The notes under the pieces are model-generated. The model saw nothing but the letters and a program-made list of their open reading frames with translations, did no database searches and was not told the DNA's origin. The position numbers and the translations under genes are program-made. Of a DNA stretch of 64,000 nt, positions 16,971 through 25,383 are shown one piece after another. Position 1 is the stretch's first letter; every line of letters starts with the position of its first letter. The DNA is taken from contig NZ_QGGR01000021.1 in assembly GCF_003148685.1 (NCBI RefSeq), forward strand, positions 101,419-165,418, written 5' to 3'. Source of the DNA: Actinoplanes xinjiangensis (GTDB lineage: Bacteria > Actinomycetota > Actinomycetes > Mycobacteriales > Micromonosporaceae).

Positions 16971-18125
16971 GTGAAGCTGGTGGTCCAGGTGAAGCTGCTG
17001 CCGACTGCTGAACAGGCGTCGGCTTTGGAAGCAACCCTGCGCGCCTGCAACACCGCCGCGACCGAGGTCGCTGCGACGGCCCGCACCGCGCGGGTGTACC
17101 GCGACTACGCGTTGCGCAAGCACGTCTACGCGGGCATCAAAACCGATCACGGGTTGGGCGCGCAGGCTGCTCAGCACGTGATCAAGAAGGTCTGTGACGC
17201 GTACAAGACTCTCGCGTCGAACCTGCGGGCCGGGAACTACGGAGCGCCGGAGTCGAAACGCTACCGGCGGGTGGCGTCCGAGCCGGTCACGTTTCGGTGG
17301 CAGGCCGCCCAGCCGTACGACGCACGGATGCTGACGTGGCAGCACGACGCCGGCACCGTGTCGATCTGGACCGTGACCGGCCGGATGAAGAACGTGGCGT
17401 ACACCGGCTCCCCGGACCAGCTCAAAGCCGTCGCCGAGTTGCCCGTAGGCGAGTCCGACCTGGTCCACCGTGACGGCATGTGGTTTCTCTACGCCAGCGT
17501 CGACGTCGCCGAGGCCAGGCTGGTCGAGCCGCAGGGATTCCTTGGTGTCGACATGGGCGTCGTACAGATCGCCACCGACTCCGACGGGCGAACGTATACG
17601 GGTGAGCAGCTCAACCGGTACCGGCGCCGGCAGGTCCGGCTGCGCGCGACGTTGCAGGCCACCAAGACCGAGTCCGCCCGCCGCCTGCTCACCAAACGAT
17701 CCCGGCGCGAGTCGCGGCACGCCGCGAACGTCAACCATGTCATCTCGAAAAGCATTGTGGCCGAGGCTGAACGCACCTCACGCGCAATCGCCGTCGAAGA
17801 ACTGACGGGTATCCGCACCAGGGTCCGGCTCCGTAACAAGCCCCAACGGGCCACACTGCACTCGTGGAGCTTCGCCCAACTGGGAGAGTTCCTGATCTAC
17901 AAGGCCCGCCGGGCCGGTATCCCCCTGGTCCAAGTCGACCCCCGATACACGTCGCAGACGTGCTCGAAGTGTGGTCACCGGGACAAGAGGAACCGACCCG
18001 ACCAGGCCACGTTCATCTGCCGTTCGTGTGGAGTCGTTGCCCACGCCGACGTCAACGCTGCCGTCAACATCGCCGTACGTGGTGCTGCCGGTGGGGGCGC
18101 AGTCAACCGTCCGTACGTGGCCTGA
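16971..18125 (+). CDS. tnpB: TnpB, RNA-guided RuvC nuclease of the IS605 element
   Basis: About 384 residues, full length. The three RuvC acidic residues are present: Asp194 in GVDMGVVQIATD, Glu277 in IAVEELTGIR and Asp360 in AHADVNAAVNIA. Between the last two lies an intact zinc ribbon (Cys331, Cys334, Cys350, Cys353: CSKCGH and CRSCG). TnpB proteins cut DNA next to the element's target motif using an omega-RNA made from the element's right end. GTG 16971 is the start. Nothing suggests inactivation. Confidence 0.92.
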   Translation: MKLVVQVKLLPTAEQASALEATLRACNTAATEVAATARTARVYRDYALRKHVYAGIKTDHGLGAQAAQHVIKKVCDAYKTLASNLRAGNYGAPESKRYRRVASEPVTFRWQAAQPYDARMLTWQHDAGTVSIWTVTGRMKNVAYTGSPDQLKAVAELPVGESDLVHRDGMWFLYASVDVAEARLVEPQGFLGVDMGVVQIATDSDGRTYTGEQLNRYRRRQVRLRATLQATKTESARRLLTKRSRRESRHAANVNHVISKSIVAEAERTSRAIAVEELTGIRTRVRLRNKPQRATLHSWSFAQLGEFLIYKARRAGIPLVQVDPRYTSQTCSKCGHRDKRNRPDQATFICRSCGVVAHADVNAAVNIAVRGAAGGGAVNRPYVA

Positions 18126-18185
18126 CCTCGCAGCCAGCGGGAGCAGAGATCCACAAACCCACCCATTCATGGGCAGGTAGTTGAC
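18010..18185 (+). ncRNA. Possible omega-RNA (right-end RNA) of the IS605 element
   Basis: In IS605 elements the TnpB guide RNA covers the 3' end of tnpB and the right end of the element, with the guide taken from the flanking DNA. This segment has the expected position and ends with a hairpin and TTGAC. That is a placement by family knowledge; I have not folded it, and the guide would start near 18186. Confidence 0.25.
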
Positions 18186-18292
18186 CAGGTCAGCTCCGGC
18201 CGGAGAGCGCCGGCGACAACATGCGCGGTGAATCCGGCGACCTCGGCCACGGTCTCCACCCGGGTGCGCCGAAGTCGCCGGCGAGCTGTCAT
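18167..18292 (-). pseudogene. Small ORF coupled to the alcohol dehydrogenase gene, cut by the IS
   Basis: ATG 18290-18292 overlaps the dehydrogenase stop as ATGA. The product reads MTARRRLRRTRVETVAEVAG and FTAHVVAGALRPELTW, then passes into the IS right end and stops at once. If the element is removed at its TTGAC/TTCAAC flank, the frame would continue as LNSIAVASAV and stop, giving a protein of about 46 residues. Family unknown. Confidence 0.45.
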
Positions 18293-19326
18293 CGGGTGAG
18301 CAGCACCTTCAGTGCACCGGTTTGGGCGGGCCGTGCGAAGACGTCGTACGCCTCTTCGATCTCCTCGAGAGCGAACCGGTGGGTGACCAGTTGCGTGACG
18401 TCGATCTGGCCGGCGGCCAGCATGGCCAGTAATTTCGGTGTCGAGTAGGTGTCCACCAGCCCTGTGGTGATGGTGAGGTTGCGGGTCCACAGGTCTTCCA
18501 GGTGCAGGGTTGCGGGTTTGCCGTGTACACCGATGTTCGCGACGGTTCCGCCGGGGCGTACCAGCGTGGTGCACAGTTCGAAGGTCTCCGGAGTGCCGAC
18601 CGCCTCCATGACGACGTGGGCGCCCAGTCCGTCGGTGAGTGCACGAATGGTGCCGAGCGCGACACGCTCCGGGGTGAGGGTGACGTCGGCTCCGAGAATC
18701 TTGGCGGCCTGCAGGCGGCTCTCGGCCCTGTCGATCGCCACGATGTGGGCGGGCGAGAACAGCTTGGCGGTGATGATCGCGGCGAGCCCGATCGGCCCGG
18801 CCCCGACCACGACCACGGTGTCGCCGGGACGGACCCGGCCGTTGAGCACTCCGACCTCGTAGGAGGTGGGCAGGATGTCAGCCAGCATCACCGCAGTCTC
18901 GCTGCTGACCTGGGAGGGAAGCCGGTAGGTGGACAGATCAGCGAAGGGGATGCGGGCGTACTCCGCCTGCACGCCGTCGATGGTGTGGCCGAGGATCCAG
19001 CCGCTGCCGCGCTGGCACTGGCCGTAGACGGCCTCCCTGCAGAACCGGCAGCTTCCACACGCTGAGATGCAGGAGGCGACCACGCGGTCACCGACCCCCA
19101 GTCCGTTCAGCGCCGGCCCGGTCTCGACCACGGTGCCGACCGCCTCGTGGCCGAGCACGCGACCCGGTGTCACTTGGGGCACGTCGCCGGCCAAGATGTG
19201 CAGGTCTGTTCCACAGATGGTTACTGCATCGATCCGGATCACCGCGTCGCGTGGGTCGCGGACGTGCGCATCCGGAATCTCCATCCACGTTCGTTGCCCT
19301 GCTCCGCCGTACACGAGTCCTTTCAT
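18289..19326 (-). CDS. Zinc-dependent alcohol dehydrogenase (medium-chain)
   Basis: Predicted NAD(P)-dependent oxidation/reduction of an alcohol/aldehyde pair. About 345 residues. Catalytic zinc ligands are in ICGTDLHI (Cys, residue 38) and GHEAVGTV (His-Glu near 59-60). Structural zinc ligands appear as CGSCRFCREAVYGQC. The Rossmann loop is VVVGAGPIGLAA, followed by the acidic residue in IVAIDRAESR. AGGAGAGG precedes ATG 19324-19326. A DevR-type box lies 72 bases upstream, so hypoxic induction is likely. A partly deleted second copy lies at 44267-44500. Confidence 0.92.
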   Translation of the reverse strand: MKGLVYGGAGQRTWMEIPDAHVRDPRDAVIRIDAVTICGTDLHILAGDVPQVTPGRVLGHEAVGTVVETGPALNGLGVGDRVVASCISACGSCRFCREAVYGQCQRGSGWILGHTIDGVQAEYARIPFADLSTYRLPSQVSSETAVMLADILPTSYEVGVLNGRVRPGDTVVVVGAGPIGLAAIITAKLFSPAHIVAIDRAESRLQAAKILGADVTLTPERVALGTIRALTDGLGAHVVMEAVGTPETFELCTTLVRPGGTVANIGVHGKPATLHLEDLWTRNLTITTGLVDTYSTPKLLAMLAAGQIDVTQLVTHRFALEEIEEAYDVFARPAQTGALKVLLTR

Positions 19327-19397
19327 CGTTCCTCTCCTTCGCCGTTGAAGGAACTGCTACGTCCCGAAGGATGCGCCTCCGCCGGAGTCCTCGGTAA

Positions 19398-19411
19398 GGG
19401 CCGAAGGACCG
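19398..19411 (-). promoter_or_regulatory. DevR-type box before the alcohol dehydrogenase gene
   Basis: GGGCCGAAGGACCG, one mismatch to GGGNCNNNNGNCCC, 72-85 bases upstream of the ADH start codon. Confidence 0.5.
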
Positions 19412-19499
19412 GAAACTCGCACGGGGCGGCTGCACCGGGACAGGCACATCTCATCGTCACGATCGGTCGACTCGGCCATCGTCAACGATCTGCCGGCCG

Positions 19500-20387
19500 T
19501 CAGGACCTCGACGTGTCGGCCGCCTCCGTACGAGGAAGCCCCGCCCCCGACCATCCCGGTGGGACGAGCAGAACCGGGCACAACCGGCGCTGGCTCGGTG
19601 AGGAACGGCTCATGTGATAGAGCAACTCGAGAAGCCAGCCTTTGTGGCCCCGCCCTGCCACCACCAGCCGCCCACGGCGCGAGGCCCGATCCACGGTGTA
19701 GGGCACGTCGGCGTCGCTGATCAGCAACCGGTGCACGATCACGTCCGGCGACGTGCCGGCCCAGCCGGCGAGCACCCCGCTCATCCGCTCCTCGGCCAGT
19801 CGACGTTCGTCACGAACGATCTCGGTTCCCGGAGTGGACACATGAACTGCGACGAGAGGGCAGCCGGCACGCGAGGCCGCCTCGAACGCCGATCCCACGG
19901 TGGGCGTGGACCGGCCGGAGGTCGCCACCACGACGGGCCCTCGGCCACCGGTCGAACCGCGCAGGACCAGTAACGGGCAGAGACTGTGGTGAGCCACATA
20001 TGCCGCGGTCGAACCCCACCCGTGGCCGAGTGTCGCCTCGTCCCGATGTCGCAGCAACAGCAGGCCGGCGTGGCCCGAATGCCGGATCAGCGCTTCGGCG
20101 GCGCTGTCGTCGGCCAGCTCGGTCTCCACCAGGAGGCCGGGAACGATGTTTCGGGCCCGCAGAGCGGCAAGGTCCAGTAGGTGCCGGCCGTCGGCGGGGT
20201 CCGGTCGCAGGGCTCTATGCCGGGGCATCCCACCGTGACGTCCAGGCCAGGCGTGCACGATTCTCAGGCGCGTCCCCCGGTACGCTGCCTCGGCGGCAGC
20301 GACATCGACAATCTGTAGCCCGTCGGGCACGTCGTCGACGCCGACCACGACGGGCAGCCTTTCTTCAACCGACACGACACTGTGCAT
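19500..20387 (-). CDS. Tandem universal stress protein
   Basis: Two UspA domains in 295 residues. Domain 1 starts LPVVVGVDDVPDGLQIVDVA and ends GWGSTAAYVAHHSLCPLLVL. Domain 2 starts GPVVVATSGRSTPTVGSAFE and ends RRLCPVLLVPPGW. The ATP-loop pattern G-x2-G-x9-G is degenerate in both halves (LLLRHRDEATLGHGWGS and VVAGRGHKGWLLEL). A close paralogue is at 56937-57872, with the same LPVVVGVD opening, HAWPGRH motif and GHKGW segment. A DevR-type box lies 83 bases before the start. Likely a dormancy/stress protein. Confidence 0.9.
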   Translation of the reverse strand: MHSVVSVEERLPVVVGVDDVPDGLQIVDVAAAEAAYRGTRLRIVHAWPGRHGGMPRHRALRPDPADGRHLLDLAALRARNIVPGLLVETELADDSAAEALIRHSGHAGLLLLRHRDEATLGHGWGSTAAYVAHHSLCPLLVLRGSTGGRGPVVVATSGRSTPTVGSAFEAASRAGCPLVAVHVSTPGTEIVRDERRLAEERMSGVLAGWAGTSPDVIVHRLLISDADVPYTVDRASRRGRLVVAGRGHKGWLLELLYHMSRSSPSQRRLCPVLLVPPGWSGAGLPRTEAADTSRS

Positions 20388-20469
20388 ACTCGTACGCTAA
20401 GCACTTTCCTCGCGTGGCGGCACGGCTGACCGGCATCGCCGGAGGGTCCTTGTGCCCGTCCCGCTGATC

Positions 20470-20483
20470 AGGACCAACGACCC
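20470..20483 (-). promoter_or_regulatory. DevR-type box before the 19500-20387 USP gene
   Basis: AGGACCAACGACCC (reverse GGGTCGTTGGTCCT), one mismatch, 83-96 bases upstream of the leftward USP start. It lies in a 436-base divergent intergenic region between two USP genes. Confidence 0.65.
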
Positions 20484-20707
20484 TGGGCGCTACCTCGGCG
20501 GTGCGCGAGACTTCAGCCAGGCGCCCACCGCCGGACCGCGAACACCGGATCGCGGCACACCGAAACGGATGGCCGTCGTGCCACCAGACCCACCGTCGTC
20601 AAGACGGCGCCGGCTCCGGCGAGCACGGCCCCGGCGATGGGCGTCGCAGTCCTTCGGTCGTCGCCGCCCCAGACAGCGGCGGTACGGGTCTCGCGACACA
20701 CGGTGAC

Positions 20708-20721
20708 AGGACTTGAGATCC
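20708..20721 (+). promoter_or_regulatory. Weaker DevR-type box before the 20824 USP gene
   Basis: AGGACTTGAGATCC, two mismatches, 103-116 bases upstream of the rightward USP start. The variant at 57970 (AGGACTTGTGACCC) shares its ACTTG core. Confidence 0.4.
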
Positions 20722-20823
20722 TGCCCGGTACGGACGGATAAGGGTTGCCATAGAGGAGGCAGCGGTCGGACCCGGCGCCGCACTCTCCGTGCGGCGGACG
20801 GCAACCGGAAGGAGGTCCGTACC

Positions 20824-21296
20824 ATGCAAAAAGAGATCATCGTCGGTTACGACGGCTCACCACACGCCCAGACCGCCCTGATGTGGGCACTGGACGAAGC
20901 AGCCCGCACCGGCGCCTCCGTCGAGCTCGTCTATGTCGACGGATCCCCGGTGCTCGTCCCGGCCGCCCGGCTGATCCGGGCCCCGGTGCCGTTGCCGGAC
21001 AGCTACCTCACCGAGGTCGTCAACAGCACGCTCGAACGTGCCGTTGCCAAAGCGAAGAAGACTCAGCCACTCATCGATGTCACCGCGCGAACGGTACGCG
21101 CGCACCCCGCGACGGCGTTGATCGACCTGTCGCGAAAGGCGCATTTGATCGTCCTCGCCGGCACCGGGCACAGCGCGGTCACCGGGCTGCTCGGCTCGGT
21201 GAGCGCGCGGTCAGCGGCCTTCTGCTCGGATCGGTCAGCCAGCATCTGCTGCGGCACTCGGCGTGCCCGGTCGCGGTGGTCCACCCGAGGACCTGA
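20824..21296 (+). pseudogene. Universal stress protein gene with a C-terminal duplication and frameshift
   Basis: ATG 20824 follows GGAAGGAGG. The first frame gives a good single UspA domain: KEIIVGYDGSPHAQTALMWA, then ALDEAARTGASVELVYVDG, then AHPATALIDLSRKAHLIVLAG and VTGLLGSVS. After GLLGSVS a second, out-of-frame copy of the same motif follows (RAVSGLLLGSVSQHLLRHSA, then CPVAVVHPRT and stop at 21296). A short tandem duplication of about 40 bases has shifted the frame. In the original frame the protein gains an Arg/Ser/Cys tail to 21333 and loses the last strand of the fold. Confidence 0.75.
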
Positions 21297-21476
21297 GACA
21301 GCCGCGCGATCCGGCGAATGGGGGCGGCGATGAGCACGGTACGGCTGTCCGCCGCCCACCTCGCCGGGTTCGCACACGAGCCTGAGGTCCGCGGCGGGAA
21401 AGGAACCCGGCGGCATGATGCGTTACGGCGTCCCCGCTTGTGCCCGTCCCGGACCTGGGATCAAGGAAGGTGAACC

Positions 21477-22016
21477 ATGGACACGAAGCTGAACGGCATC
21501 GCCGTCGACCGGCTCGCCGCCGCGGTACGCGAACGGCTGGGCAGCGACCGGGCGGACCGAGTCCGCAGGTATCCGGAGTACGGCGTGGTGGAGGTGACCA
21601 CGCCGTCCCGGCCGGCCGGGACGGTGGTGGTCGCCGCCATCTCCGACGATGCCGGCTCCGGCGCGGTCGTCAGGTATGCGAATCACCGGGCACGAGACCT
21701 CGGCCTGCGGCTGCGCGTAACGCATGTCTGGCACCGACGATCCGCGGCGGTGACCGACCTGCTGCTGACATCGGTGTTGTTCGACTGTCTCGAGCCGCAT
21801 GAGGCGGCAGCTGCCGAGCGAGCGATTCTGCACGATCCCGACACCGGACGCGCGCTGCGCGCGCTCAGCCACGAAAGTGGGCTGCTCGTGGTGTCGTCCG
21901 CAACGGATGTGACCGATTCCCGTCTGCTGGGCGACACGGTGGCCTCGCTGATCGGCCGGACCGCCTGTCCACTCGCCATCGTGCTACCACCGGCCACCGC
22001 GTCCACAGCATCCTGA
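21477..22016 (+). CDS. Divergent universal stress protein-like protein
   Basis: About 179 residues. After a 45-residue N-terminal extension (VDRLAAAVRERLGSDRADR) it shows a UspA-like core: TVVVAAISDDAGSGAVVRYA, then LRLRVTHVWHRR, then HESGLLVVSSATDVTDSRLL and RTACPLAIVLPP. The ATP-loop glycines are absent, so it may not bind ATP. AAGGAAGG precedes ATG 21477. It follows the broken USP gene on the same strand. Confidence 0.75.
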   Translation: MDTKLNGIAVDRLAAAVRERLGSDRADRVRRYPEYGVVEVTTPSRPAGTVVVAAISDDAGSGAVVRYANHRARDLGLRLRVTHVWHRRSAAVTDLLLTSVLFDCLEPHEAAAAERAILHDPDTGRALRALSHESGLLVVSSATDVTDSRLLGDTVASLIGRTACPLAIVLPPATASTAS

Positions 22017-22167
22017 TGGATCACAACGGACCGACCCAGCAGCATGCCATGACCTTGCCAGAGACGGTCGGGTACTGGAGACGCACGCCGCGGCGCTGAC
22101 GGACCTGGTCGCCGGGTCGGCCGATCGTCCGATCTCTCCAACGGGAATCATCGTCAATCATTGATCC

Positions 22168-22804
22168 GTGAAGCCGGCCCTGATCAGGCGACCGACCGCC
22201 GCTCCCCCGGGCTACCCGGCGGGGTACGAGCGTGACCTGCGCCTGCGTGATGGCCGTCTGGTGTTCGTGCGCCCGATCATCCCCGCCGACCGCGGGCCGC
22301 TGGCCGCTGGCCCACGCGATCCGCACTGCTGATCCGGAGACCGTGTACCGCCGTTTCCTCGGATCGCCGCCACGGATCACCCCGCAGCTACTTACCCATC
22401 TCTGCACGGTCGACTACCGGCACCGGTTTGCCCTGGTGGCCCTCGACCCGGCAACCGGTGACGGAATAGCAGTCGCCCGGTACGAGGCGACCGGAAAGGG
22501 CACTGCCGAGGTGGCGGTCGCGGTGACACCGGCATGGCGGCGTGCGAGTCTGGCCACGGCGCTGGTCGAGGTACTCGCCGAAGCCGCGCTTGACCGCGGG
22601 ATCCACGCGTTCAGTGCCTACTATCTCGCCGACAACCGGCCGGTGACCGCACTGCTCGATCTGGTCGGTCCACGCGACCGAACGTCGATCCGGGAAGGAT
22701 TCGCCGAGGCCGCCGTCGCCCTGGACCGCGACAGCGTGACCGCCGCGGTCGAGAACCTCGCCGCAGGCACGTCCACCACCGAGCCGCCGCGATCCATGAC
22801 CTAA
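22168..22804 (+). pseudogene. GNAT acetyltransferase gene with a frameshift near codon 48
   Basis: Frame one, from GTG 22168, gives a typical opening: GYPAGYERDLRLRDGRLVFV, then RPIIPADRGPLA, and ends at TGA near 22334. The rest of the protein lies in the next frame: AIRTADPETVYRRFLGSPPR, then TPQLLTHLCTVDYRHRFALV, then VAVAVTPAWRRASLATALVE (acetyl-CoA loop) and HAFSAYYLADNRPVTALLD. The two parts abut without loss, so a single-base indel near 22300 separates them; a base-calling error is possible. The intact family includes acetyltransferases linked to acyl-CoA synthetases and USP genes. Confidence 0.75.
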
Positions 22805-22860
22805 GGCCCCGCCATGTTCGGCCCGCAGACGCTGTCCTGAAGATGATTCAGGGAGGTGTC

Positions 22861-24288
22861 ATGGACCTCTATCCGCTACGGATGGAGGCACGCTGCAACG
22901 AATCACTGAGCCGCTGGCTCTGGCTCGTCAAATGGCTGTTGCTGCTCCCGCACTATCTGGCGCTGGCGGTGCTCTGGACCGGCCTGGTCGTGCTCACCGT
23001 GGTCGCGTACCTGGCGGTGCTCTTCACCGGCCGATACCCCGAGCCGATCCGTGCGTACAACGTGGGCGTGCTGCGGTGGACCTGGCGCGTCGGCTACTAC
23101 GGCTACCAGGCGCTGGGAACCGACGCCTATCCGCCGTTCACGCTGGCCGACGACCCGCAGTATCCGGCCCGACTGCACTTGGAGCCGCATGATCCGCCGC
23201 GCCGGTGGCTGCCGCTGGTCGCCTGGTTGTTCGCGATCCCGCATCTGACCCTGCTCGGCGCGCTGCACGCCACCGGCAGTCGCAGCACCGAGCCGCCCAC
23301 CCCGCTCGGGGTCACCGCCCTCCTGCTGCTCATCGCCGCGTTCGCGTTGCTGTTCACCGGCCGGTACCCGGGTGGCCTGCATGATCTGCTCGTGGGGGTG
23401 GCCCGCTGGACCTTGCGCGTGACCGCCTACATCGTGCTGCTCGTGCCGAGTTACCCACCGTTCCGGCTGGACCAGGGCGGATTCGAGCCCGACCCGGCGC
23501 CAGCCGGCCCGGTCGCGATGCCTGCGCCCCGGCCTGCCCCACAGCCGTCGGTCACCGGGTCGGTGGTCGCCCTGGTCGCCGGCGTGCTTCTGCTCCTGCC
23601 TGCCGTCGGCCTCAGCACCGGCGGCGCAGTGCTGCTGGCGGTGGACGCCGCTCGTGACAGCGCCGGTTACGTGACCAGCCCGGTCCAACAGCTGGAGACG
23701 TCGACGGCGGCGATCACCGCCGAGCACGTGACGGTCTCTGGCGCCGGGGTGTGGACTCGTGAGACCACCGACCTCGGTGACCTGCGGCTCGATGTGACCA
23801 CAACGGCCGGCCAGCCGATCTTCGTCGGTGTCGCGCCGCAGTCGGCCGTGGACACTTGGCTCGCCGGGACCGCACACGACGAAGTGACCGGGTTCGGCTC
23901 CGGCGCTGCCCGGTACGACCGGGCCGGTGCGCGGATCCGGCCGGCCTCCACGCCGGCCTCTCAGCCGTTCTGGATCGCCCAGGCCAGCGGCTCGGACTCG
24001 ACGACCCTGCAGTGGACAGCGACGGACGGCGAATACGCCGTGGTCGTCGCGAACGTCACCGGCGCTTCCGGGGTCTCGGTCGACGTCCGCGGGGCCGCCC
24101 GGGTGCCTGACCTTACCGGCCTGGGAAGTGGACTGTTGGCCGCCGGCATCCTGATCGGCCTGCTCGCCGTCGGCCTGATCGTCGCGGGCGGCACCGGACT
24201 CGGCCGCCGTCACAGTGGGCCGACGCCCGCAGATCCCCCGGTCGATCCGCCGCCGCGCATCAAACCGCCGGTCGCCACCGGATCGTGA
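22861..24288 (+). CDS. DUF4389-type membrane protein
   Basis: About 475 residues with two related N-terminal halves. Each contains a long hydrophobic segment followed by LFTGRYP and RWTWRV or RWTLRV and ending YPPF, the DUF4389 signature (LFTGRYPEPIRAYNVGVLRW and LFTGRYPGGLHDLLVGVARW). A transmembrane helix near 235-265 leads to an extracytoplasmic beta-rich domain (residues about 280-410), then a last helix (GLLAAGILIGLLAVGLIVAGG) and a Pro-rich tail. ATG 22861 has GGGAGG four bases upstream and is preferred over ATG 22843. A long hairpin follows. Function unknown. Confidence 0.88.
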   Translation: MDLYPLRMEARCNESLSRWLWLVKWLLLLPHYLALAVLWTGLVVLTVVAYLAVLFTGRYPEPIRAYNVGVLRWTWRVGYYGYQALGTDAYPPFTLADDPQYPARLHLEPHDPPRRWLPLVAWLFAIPHLTLLGALHATGSRSTEPPTPLGVTALLLLIAAFALLFTGRYPGGLHDLLVGVARWTLRVTAYIVLLVPSYPPFRLDQGGFEPDPAPAGPVAMPAPRPAPQPSVTGSVVALVAGVLLLLPAVGLSTGGAVLLAVDAARDSAGYVTSPVQQLETSTAAITAEHVTVSGAGVWTRETTDLGDLRLDVTTTAGQPIFVGVAPQSAVDTWLAGTAHDEVTGFGSGAARYDRAGARIRPASTPASQPFWIAQASGSDSTTLQWTATDGEYAVVVANVTGASGVSVDVRGAARVPDLTGLGSGLLAAGILIGLLAVGLIVAGGTGLGRRHSGPTPADPPVDPPPRIKPPVATGS

Positions 24289-24295
24289 GCTATCC

Positions 24296-24336
24296 CCGTT
24301 GCGCGGCCGGTCGTCGCCTGACCGGCCGCGCAACGG
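24296..24336 (+). terminator. Hairpin terminator after the DUF4389 gene
   Basis: Seventeen paired bases: 24296-24312 (CCGTTGCGCGGCCGGTC) pair with 24320-24336 around a seven-base loop, eight bases after the stop codon. No T run follows. Confidence 0.75.
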
Positions 24337-24370
24337 ACCCATCGTACGAAGACGCGGCGGGAGAACAGCA

Positions 24371-24710
24371 ATGACGACCCGACCGCCGCTGTCGCGGTGC
24401 GGGCTGAGCGCCGGCAAACGTGCTCGGCTGCATCGCAGCCTCTACCAGCACGGACTGGGCAACGGCACGGCGGCTGTTCCTGCCCTACGACCGGGATCTG
24501 GAGCACGGCCCACGAGATTCCTTCCCGGACCCCGTCGCGGCCGATCCGCAATACACCATCAAGCCGGCCCTCGAAGAGGGCTTCAACGGCATCGCCATCC
24601 AGGCCGGACTGGCTGAGAAGTTCTACTGGGACCATGCCGGCGAGGTACCGCTGATCCTGAAACTCAACGGTAAGACAGACAGCCAGCCCCCTCGGACCTG
24701 CAAGCCCTGA
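24371..24710 (+). pseudogene. Truncated, frameshifted class I fructose-bisphosphate aldolase (DhnA type)
   Basis: Frame one gives LSAGKRARLHRSLYQHGLGNGTA from ATG 24371. From about 24480 the next frame continues LFLPYDRDLEHGPRDSFPDP, then IKPALEEGFNGIAIQAGLAE and KFYWDHAGEVPLILKLNGKT, a very clear match to the N-terminal third of the bacterial DhnA-type aldolase. It then stops at 24710, whereas the family is about 300-350 residues long. Both a frameshift and loss of about two thirds of the gene make it non-functional. It sits within the dormancy island among other carbon-metabolism genes. Confidence 0.8.
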
Positions 24711-24725
24711 TTCGGCCGAATTCGG

Positions 24726-25205
24726 TCAGCGGCCGCTCCGGACCGGGGTGCTCAAGGGCAACGGAACCGTGATGCGGGTACGCCAGCGGCTCGGATCCTC
24801 GGCTTGATCCGGACCGATCAGGTACTCCTCCCACATCAACGGCACGATTGCTACACGGCGCGCGGTGAGCCACTCACTGAGTCGGTCGTAGGCGGTCAGG
24901 AGCGTGTCCCACGGGCCCTGGTGCATTACCTGTGCGACGAGCCCGCCGGAGAGTTTGGCCACGATGAGCGGTGATTTGGGCCGGACTCGACCGGCGACCG
25001 GGACGGCCACCGTGACCTCGAACCGTCCGCCGTTCGACCGCAGTAACGACATAGCCGGGCCCACAGCTCGCACACCGGCACGGTGCACGGCTTGCCGGAC
25101 GACCGGCAGCGCTCTTTCGGGAAATCTGCGCAGCTCGGCCAGCCCGACAGTGGCCCGTAGCCCGACCAACTGGAGGGGCCGGCGGGCCACGATTTTCGGC
25201 GTCAC
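24726..25205 (-). CDS. GyrI-like / effector-binding-domain protein
   Basis: About 159 residues of the GyrI-like (SOUL-like) fold, which binds small hydrophobic or cationic ligands. Segments: PKIVARRPLQLVGLRATVG, FEVTVAVPVAGRV, VAKLSGGLVAQVMHQGPWDT and WEEYLIGPDQAEDPSRWRTR, the usual closing motif. GTG 25203-25205 is the first start at the domain border. The frame is open to 25277, but the extra residues are basic and unstructured, and a strong GAAGGAG site upstream points to an ATG in a different frame, so a small indel near the start is possible. A perfect DevR-type box lies upstream. Confidence 0.75.
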   Translation of the reverse strand: MTPKIVARRPLQLVGLRATVGLAELRRFPERALPVVRQAVHRAGVRAVGPAMSLLRSNGGRFEVTVAVPVAGRVRPKSPLIVAKLSGGLVAQVMHQGPWDTLLTAYDRLSEWLTARRVAIVPLMWEEYLIGPDQAEDPSRWRTRITVPLPLSTPVRSGR

Positions 25206-25302
25206 ACCACGCCGGTGTGGCCGCTTCAGCTCTCCGCTCGCACATGTCCGTCTCCTTCGGTCGCTTCCGTTCACCATCCATATCGATGGACACTGATAGC
25301 CA

Positions 25303-25316
25303 GGGCCGTTGGTCCC
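25303..25316. promoter_or_regulatory. Perfect DevR-type box, with a weaker second site at 25334
   Basis: GGGCCGTTGGTCCC matches GGGNCSTTSGNCCC exactly. It lies 98 bases before the chosen GyrI-like start (26 before the alternative start). A second, weaker site AGGACCTTGGGCAC lies at 25334-25347; paired sites are typical of DosR promoters. Confidence 0.75.
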
Positions 25317-25383
25317 GCCCTGTCCGACGATTCAGGACCTTGGGCACATGTTGGGCGCGGCGAACCGCATAGCTCCGATTCAT

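Larger units (their letters stand above)
16375..18185. mobile_element. IS605-type insertion sequence (divergent tnpA and tnpB)
   Basis: Divergent Y1 transposase and TnpB genes start 23 bases apart. Candidate subterminal hairpins are GCGAAGCAGG pairing with CCTGTTCGC (16435-16463) on the left, and CCCAT-TC-ATGGG (18162-18173) followed by TTGAC (18181-18185) on the right. Such elements have no inverted terminal repeats and make no target duplication, so the exact ends are estimated. The plus-strand flank at the left end is GTTCAAC (about 16374-16380). The element separates the sigma factor gene from the alcohol dehydrogenase unit. Confidence 0.75.

Noticed and set aside
22903..24417. 504-codon minus-strand ORF opposite the DUF4389 gene
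   Set aside because: Arg/Gly/Asp/Gln-rich low-complexity product; the plus-strand gene has clear repeated motifs, a ribosome site and a terminator.
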